DNA of 5,594 nucleotides from Sulfurovum sp. (GTDB lineage Bacteria > Campylobacterota > Campylobacteria > Campylobacterales > Sulfurovaceae), in the NCBI GenBank assembly GCA_003978375.1, contig QNZW01000086.1, positions 1 through 5,594 of the forward strand, written 5' to 3'. Numbering within the stretch: the stretch's first letter is position 1; every line of letters begins with the position of its first letter. Of the stretch, positions 5,478 through 5,594 are shown in pieces. A model generated the notes under the pieces. That model ran no database searches. It was not told the origin of the DNA and saw only the letters and a list, made by a program, of their open reading frames with translations. The translations under genes were made by a program, and so were the position numbers.

Positions 5478-5594
5478 ATGATTTTAAGCATAGAAAGTTC
5501 TTGTGATGACAGCTCTATTGCCATCACAGAAATAGCCACTAAAAAAATAATTTATCATAAAAAAATCTCTCAAGAAGAGCAGCACTCTTGTTAT
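5478..5594 (+). CDS. tsaD: tRNA t6A37 threonylcarbamoyltransferase TsaD, N-terminal part
   Basis: TsaD (Kae1/Gcp/YgjD) transfers the threonylcarbamoyl group from TsaC-made threonylcarbamoyl-AMP to A37 of ANN-decoding tRNAs, working with TsaB and TsaE in the cytoplasm. Only the first 39 codons are present and the gene runs off the right edge. The opening [16 protein letters not shown] is the hallmark N-terminus of the ASKHA-fold family. The later [11 protein letters not shown] leads into the conserved segment that normally continues Y-G-G-V-V-P-E. The start is supported by AAGGA at 5468-5472. The frame is open to the edge with no sign of damage. It is the last visible gene of the cdsA-dxr-hydrolase run, separated from it by the REP pair. 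Confidence 0.93.
   Translation, partial: MILSIESSCDDSSIAITEIATKKIIYHKKISQEEQHSCY

Noticed and set aside
5383..5481. A 32-codon open frame starting ATGATAAAA that crosses the REP pair and ends in an ATGA overlap with tsaD.
   Set aside because: Its ATG lies within the hydrolase gene, most of its residues are dictated by the palindromes, and its open frame and neat overlap can arise by chance in so short a stretch.

Overview
The window is a compact, AT-rich bacterial segment. Its protein sequences and gene order fit the Campylobacterota (former Epsilonproteobacteria), perhaps a Sulfurovum- or Sulfurimonas-like chemolithotroph; the genus is a guess. The Dxr protein resembles Campylobacter Dxr as I remember it, including its SEHFGL metal-site variant and its NKLFE helix. 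From memory, the order cdsA - dxr - one extra gene - tsaD also occurs in Campylobacter. Three promoters are extended -10 boxes (TGnTATAAT type) without a recognisable -35, as is usual in this phylum.

Layout. Positions 1-13 (minus) hold the first codons of an unidentified gene downstream of leuC. Positions 106-1386 (minus) are leuC, for leucine biosynthesis. Positions 1387-1533 are a divergent control region with two back-to-back extended -10 boxes. Positions 1534-2922 (plus) encode a short NFACT/RqcH-like protein (ribosome-associated quality control or tRNA binding). A promoter at 2932-2940 then leads into a tight plus-strand run: cdsA (CDP-diacylglycerol synthesis), dxr (first committed step of the MEP isoprenoid pathway), a small alpha/beta hydrolase of the RBBP9/YdeN type that overlaps dxr by ATGA, and the start of tsaD (tRNA t6A37 synthesis), which runs off the right edge.

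The genes are housekeeping. The unusual element is a small palindromic repeat. The gap between the hydrolase and tsaD is almost filled by two inverted 22-nt hairpins, each preceded by the tetranucleotide GTAG on its own strand. This is the layout of REP/BIME elements that are moved by RAYT (TnpA-REP) transposases. The element supplies the hydrolase stop codon and runs into the tsaD ribosome binding site. A third 22-nt copy, with the same arms and a near-identical loop, lies in frame inside the NFACT gene at a domain linker. An intragenic, protein-coding REP copy is the best lead here. No transposase, CRISPR array, tRNA or rRNA is visible, and no stretch over 300 bases lacks a gene.
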